NCBI GenBank assembly: GCA_009777515.1
Contig: WRLR01000013.1
Coordinates: forward strand, 1 to 55,083
Source: Oscillospiraceae bacterium
GTDB lineage: Bacteria > Bacillota > Clostridia > WRLR01
Direction of reading: 5' to 3'
Length of the DNA: 55,083 bases
Position 1 is the stretch's first letter. Each line of letters starts with the position of its first letter. Positions 51,861 through 55,083 of the stretch are shown here, piece after piece. Under the pieces are notes generated by a model. It ran no database searches and was not told the origin of the DNA. It was given only the letters and a program-made list of their open reading frames with translations. The position numbers and the translations under genes were made by a program.

Positions 51861-53048
51861 ATGTTAATCCGGATGGATGAGCTGATCATTGCGATAACGA
51901 CAGCGCTTGATATGGTGGAGTGCAATTTGCTTGGCTGCAGCGTCAACCATGGCAAGCGCATTTCAAGCCTGTGCGCCTCCATGGGGCGTAACCTTGGCAT
52001 GGACGACGACACGCTGTCGGCTTTGACCACATGCGCATTATTTCACGACAACGCGCTCACAGAGTACATTCTCTCCGAGCGCCCCGGCGACGAGCAGGAA
52101 ATGAACATGCTGCTGCATTGCCGCTACGGGCAGCGCAATATCGGCTCACTGCCGCTGAAGGCCGATTCCAGCGGATTTATTTTATATCACCACGAGCGCG
52201 CCGACGGCAAGGGCCCGTTCAATAAAATCGAGGGAGAGTTCCCGCTGGGCGCGGAGCTGATTGCCATCGCAGATATGGTCGACGTGGATCACCACTTGCA
52301 AATGGTGCCCATCGACAGCCTGCCGGCAATACGCAAGCAGATAGCGGAGCAGGCGGGCACGCGCTTTACGCGGAGGGCGGCCGCCGCGATGCTGGACGTC
52401 CTCGATGAGGAAATGATACTTTCGCTGCGGGAGGACCGCATTGAAGAAACGGTCGCGCGCTCCATCCCGGTTTGGGTCGTAAGCATTGAAGACACGATAT
52501 CCCTGTCGGTGCTTGCCGCCAGGATCATTAACTATAAATCCATGTACACGATGGATCATTCCACTAAAATCGCCAATATCGTATGGACAATGAGCGGGCA
52601 TTACAATTTTGATCACGAGATGCGGGCGCAGTTGTACCTGGCGGCGTCCCTACACGACATAGGCAAGCTCAGTACGCCCACGGACATATTGGAAAAGCCC
52701 GGCCTGTTGGACGAGAACGAGTTTGACCAGATAAAGGAACACTCCATATGTACGCATGATATGCTTAAAAACATCGTCGGCTTCGAAAATATCTGTAACT
52801 GGGCGTCGTGCCACCACGAAAGGCTGGACGGCTCCGGTTACCCGTTTAAAAAGAACGGGGGCGAACTGGACTTCATTTCACGCCTGCTAGCCTGCGCCGA
52901 TATATATGAAGCAGTCAGCGCGGAGCGCCCATACCACTCCAGCCGAAACCACCGGGACACAATGAAAATAATGTACGATATGGTAAACAAAAATTTGATC
53001 GACGGGGGCATCGTAAAAGATTTCGACGCCGTCATGGGCCGAAACTAA
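51861..53048 (+). CDS. Tandem HD-GYP domain protein (c-di-GMP phosphodiesterase-type)
   Basis: A 395-residue cytoplasmic protein. The N-terminal half is a degenerate HD domain (CALFHDNALTEY and FILYHHERADGKGPF). The C-terminal half is a full HD-GYP domain: LAASLHDIGKLSTP (His-Asp metal site), HSICTHDML, CHHERLDGSGYP and LACADIYEAVSAERPY. HD-GYP enzymes hydrolyse c-di-GMP; the second domain retains the needed residues. The ATG at 51861 has AAAGGG upstream. With the degenerate GGDEF protein before it, this forms a small signalling pair. Confidence 0.88.
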   Translation: MLIRMDELIIAITTALDMVECNLLGCSVNHGKRISSLCASMGRNLGMDDDTLSALTTCALFHDNALTEYILSERPGDEQEMNMLLHCRYGQRNIGSLPLKADSSGFILYHHERADGKGPFNKIEGEFPLGAELIAIADMVDVDHHLQMVPIDSLPAIRKQIAEQAGTRFTRRAAAAMLDVLDEEMILSLREDRIEETVARSIPVWVVSIEDTISLSVLAARIINYKSMYTMDHSTKIANIVWTMSGHYNFDHEMRAQLYLAASLHDIGKLSTPTDILEKPGLLDENEFDQIKEHSICTHDMLKNIVGFENICNWASCHHERLDGSGYPFKKNGGELDFISRLLACADIYEAVSAERPYHSSRNHRDTMKIMYDMVNKNLIDGGIVKDFDAVMGRN

Positions 53049-53142
53049 GCACCGCCGCATGTCTATAAAACAACCCCGTAAACAGCCGCGTGCGCGATTA
53101 TGAAAAGAACGCTGCGGCATTTGATTTTAGTGGAGTTTAATG

Positions 53143-54024
53143 CTAGCCTTTAACCGATCCAAGGACAATCCCTTGCGCAAAATGTTTTTGTAAAAAAGGA
53201 TAAACGCACAATATCGGTATCATAGCTATAAATATCTGGGCCGATATAACTGTCTTGTTTGAAAGTTTGTTTAAAATCTTCATATCGCTCAAATCGTTAA
53301 CATTAAACCTTGCTGAGATTATCGTCGATCTCAAATATGTCTGAAGGGGATAATCCTCCGTCCGCTTCATATAGATTATTGGCGTGAACCACTCGTTCCA
53401 ATGCGCCACAATCATAAATAACGATATGGTAGCGAGCGCCGCTTTAGAGACAGGCAAAATGATGTTAATCAGCGTTGTGATGTGTCCTGCGCCGTCAATA
53501 AACGCCGCTTCTTCCAACTCTTTTGGGAGCTGCCGAAAAAAGTTCAACAAAAGTACCACATTGAAAATCGGGACGGCGCCGGGTATGACAAGCGCGAACA
53601 TAGAACCAATCAGCCCTGTGTTTTTAACGACCAGGAAAGTCGGAATCAATCCGCCGCTAAAAAGGATGGTAACGAGAAAAAACCAAACATACCTGGTCCT
53701 TGCGGGAAAAACCTGGCTGCTTTTAGACAAGGGATACGCAACCAAGATAGTCATTGTTATATTGACGGAAAACCCAAGCGCGACGCGCATTACGCTGACC
53801 CACATCGCTCGCCAAAAAGCTGTATTGCTGATAATATATTGATATCCAACCGAAGTAAAATTAACCGGCCAGAAAAGCACCTTCCCCTGCTGCACGGCTA
53901 TATTGTCGCTGAGCGAAAGGGAAAGTATGTTTAAGATTGGCAAAAAGCATAATAATGCCAAAACGGTCAATAATACGGTGTTGAATACATAGAATACCGT
54001 GTAGGAAGGCGACATTTTCTTCAT
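53143..54024 (-). CDS. Sugar ABC transporter permease, LplC/YtcP type (set C)
   Basis: A 293-residue membrane protein. The sequence has LCFLPILNILSLSLSDNIAV, FFLVTILFSGGLIPTFLV, an EAA loop ELEEAAFIDGAGHITTLINI and the C-terminus AQGIVLGSVKG. It follows the LplB-type gene after 17 bases. It differs from the set A and B permeases more than those differ from each other, so it is probably specific for another sugar. Confidence 0.9.
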   Translation of the reverse strand: MKKMSPSYTVFYVFNTVLLTVLALLCFLPILNILSLSLSDNIAVQQGKVLFWPVNFTSVGYQYIISNTAFWRAMWVSVMRVALGFSVNITMTILVAYPLSKSSQVFPARTRYVWFFLVTILFSGGLIPTFLVVKNTGLIGSMFALVIPGAVPIFNVVLLLNFFRQLPKELEEAAFIDGAGHITTLINIILPVSKAALATISLFMIVAHWNEWFTPIIYMKRTEDYPLQTYLRSTIISARFNVNDLSDMKILNKLSNKTVISAQIFIAMIPILCVYPFLQKHFAQGIVLGSVKG

Positions 54025-54041
54025 AAACCAACAAGCACCCC

Positions 54042-54983
54042 CTAAAATATCTGATAGTTGGCAAAGCGATGCGCAAGGTAATATGACGAAGAAATAAAAA
54101 CCAGCGAAACCACGGATTTAAACAGGCCTACCGCCGCACCCAGGCTGTACATCGGAGTCGTGGACTCAAAACTTATCCTGTAGACCCATGTATCTATTAT
54201 ATCTGCCGATCTGTATACGCTGGAGTTGTATAAATTAAAAATTTGATCGAAACCCGCGTTGAGCACATTTTGCAACGACAATACCAGGGTGAGCACAATA
54301 ATCGGCTGCATGGCCGGCAGCGTGACGTGCCATGTTTGCTTTAAACGGTTGGCGCCGTCCATAATAGCGGCTTCATACAATGCCGGATCGGCGTTTGTGA
54401 TAGCCGCCAGGTACACGATTGTCCCAAAGCCGAACTCTTTCCATATATTTGTGCCGATGAGCAATGGGACAAAGTGGTCGTTGCTGGATAGAAAAGGCAC
54501 ACTCGCAAGCCCCAGATTCATAGTAAGGAAATTGTTGATTATCCCGTCCGCTGAAAATATTTGTCGGATGACTCCAGCAAGCAGCACCCAGGATATAAAA
54601 TGGGGCATATATACAATTGTCTGCACGCTGCGCTTTAATGTTTTAAGGCGCAGCTCGTTGAGCATGAGCGCTACAAGCACCGGCACCAAAAACCCGCATG
54701 TGAGCTTCAGGAATGCGATAACCACAGTGTTGCGCAGCACGCGTATTGGCTCGCCCATTCGTAAAAGCGTCGTATAGTTGCCCAGCCCAACCCATTCTGA
54801 CGTCCAAAAAGCTTCGATGCCTTTATATATGTCAAATTTTTGAAACGCCATCACCAGCCCCGCCATTGGCAGATAGCTGTATATGAATACGATTATCACG
54901 CCCGGCAGCAGCATCATATGCAGCGGCACGGTACTGAGCGTCGATCGTGGTTTGCGTTTATTGCGTAACAATGCGTTAGACAT
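54042..54983 (-). CDS. Sugar ABC transporter permease, LplB type (set C)
   Basis: A 313-residue membrane protein: LHMMLLPGVIIVFIYSYLPMAG opens it and YEAAIMDGANRLKQTWHVTLP is the EAA loop. Like the other two sets it lacks an ATPase gene. Gene order is binding protein, LplB, LplC, the reverse of sets A and B where the binding protein comes last. Confidence 0.9.
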   Translation of the reverse strand: MSNALLRNKRKPRSTLSTVPLHMMLLPGVIIVFIYSYLPMAGLVMAFQKFDIYKGIEAFWTSEWVGLGNYTTLLRMGEPIRVLRNTVVIAFLKLTCGFLVPVLVALMLNELRLKTLKRSVQTIVYMPHFISWVLLAGVIRQIFSADGIINNFLTMNLGLASVPFLSSNDHFVPLLIGTNIWKEFGFGTIVYLAAITNADPALYEAAIMDGANRLKQTWHVTLPAMQPIIVLTLVLSLQNVLNAGFDQIFNLYNSSVYRSADIIDTWVYRISFESTTPMYSLGAAVGLFKSVVSLVFISSSYYLAHRFANYQIF

Positions 54984-54995
54984 CGGTTATCTCCT

Positions 54996-55030
54996 GCGGG
55001 CAGGCCGGAGAAAACCCACGGCCTGCCCGC
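54996..55030 (-). other. Strong hairpin between binding-protein and permease genes
   Basis: GCGGGCAGGCCG (54996-55007) and CGGCCTGCCCGC (55019-55030) form a perfect 12-bp stem with an 11-base loop. It lies ten bases after the binding-protein stop and ends 13 bases before the permease start codon. It probably holds permease expression below that of the binding protein. Confidence 0.7.
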
Positions 55031-55039
55031 TATCCAGTG

Positions 55040-55083
55040 TTATTGCTGCGCGTACCACTCGTTGACTTCTTGTGTTATTTTGT
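55040..55083 (-). CDS. Sugar-binding protein of importer set C, last residues (cut by window edge)
   Basis: On the minus strand a frame enters from the window edge and reads KITQEVNEWYAQQ then a TAA stop (55040-55042). The gene position before two LplB/LplC permeases and the NEWYAQQ-like helical tail suggest the C-terminus of a binding lipoprotein. The rest lies outside the window. Confidence 0.65.
   Translation of the reverse strand, partial: KITQEVNEWYAQQ

Overview
The window looks like the chromosome of a Bacillota (Firmicutes) member, most likely a plant-polymer-degrading member of Clostridia. The evidence is: strong GGAGG ribosome binding sites; S-layer (SLH) anchored and InlB-repeat surface proteins; LplB/LplC-type sugar ABC importers without their own ATPase gene; Ala/Thr-rich substrate-binding lipoproteins; GPH-type sugar symporters; and an SLH-linked protease. 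The lineage is inferred from gene families only; no rRNA is present. The single tRNA is tRNA-Lys(CTT) at 50181-50253.

Layout. 1-190: start of a sugar-binding lipoprotein (minus strand, cut by the window edge). 504-4180: a zinc-ribbon protein, a nitroreductase and a secreted InlB-repeat protein. 4391-7390 (minus): dihydroxyacetone-kinase-type subunits DhaL and DhaK plus a Zn alcohol dehydrogenase, probably for a tetritol or related polyol. 7459-8457 (minus): a TolB-like propeller. 8710-20727 (plus): a long carbohydrate locus in which two complete permease-permease-binding-protein sets bracket a DUF1080 (3-keto-glycoside hydrolase type) protein, a GH20-like protein, a ThuA-like protein and a Gfo/Idh/MocA oxidoreductase. 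20728-21546: a gene-free stretch with a promoter, hairpins and a strong terminator that look like an unassigned structured RNA. 21547-26853: an SLH subtilase and a phosphodiester-glycosidase-type protein. 26897-33560: an AAA/DUF4143 protein, then an AraC regulator divergent from a tannase-like hydrolase and a GPH symporter. 33767-36775: a Zn/Cd-type P-type ATPase, a separate HMA metallochaperone and a CadC/SmtB-type repressor, with three copies of one operator. 36803-40958: a DMT exporter, a GH4 glycosidase and another GPH symporter. 41390-47452 (minus): an IclR-controlled catechol meta-cleavage operon (hydrolytic branch). 47712-49940: an SPFH protein, a ribbon-helix-helix protein and a sugar isomerase. 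50718-53048: a PAS/degenerate-GGDEF protein and a tandem HD-GYP protein. 53143-55083 (minus): a third sugar ABC importer, with its binding protein cut by the window edge.

The most unusual property is in the spaces between genes. At about twenty junctions the intergenic DNA is a degenerate tandem array with a short unit (5-47 bp) that is different at each place. Several arrays are visibly copied from the adjoining gene: the last codons with stop codon (18804-18958, 42678-42759), or the ribosome binding site and start codon (8665-8719, 44721-44842, 45654-45683). A separate family of 26-bp palindromic REP-like elements is dispersed in the window and brackets dhaK-dhaL in inverted orientation.

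Functionally the genes point to import and intracellular dismantling of plant-derived glycosides and aromatic esters. The oxygen-requiring catechol 2,3-dioxygenase implies at least periodic access to oxygen.
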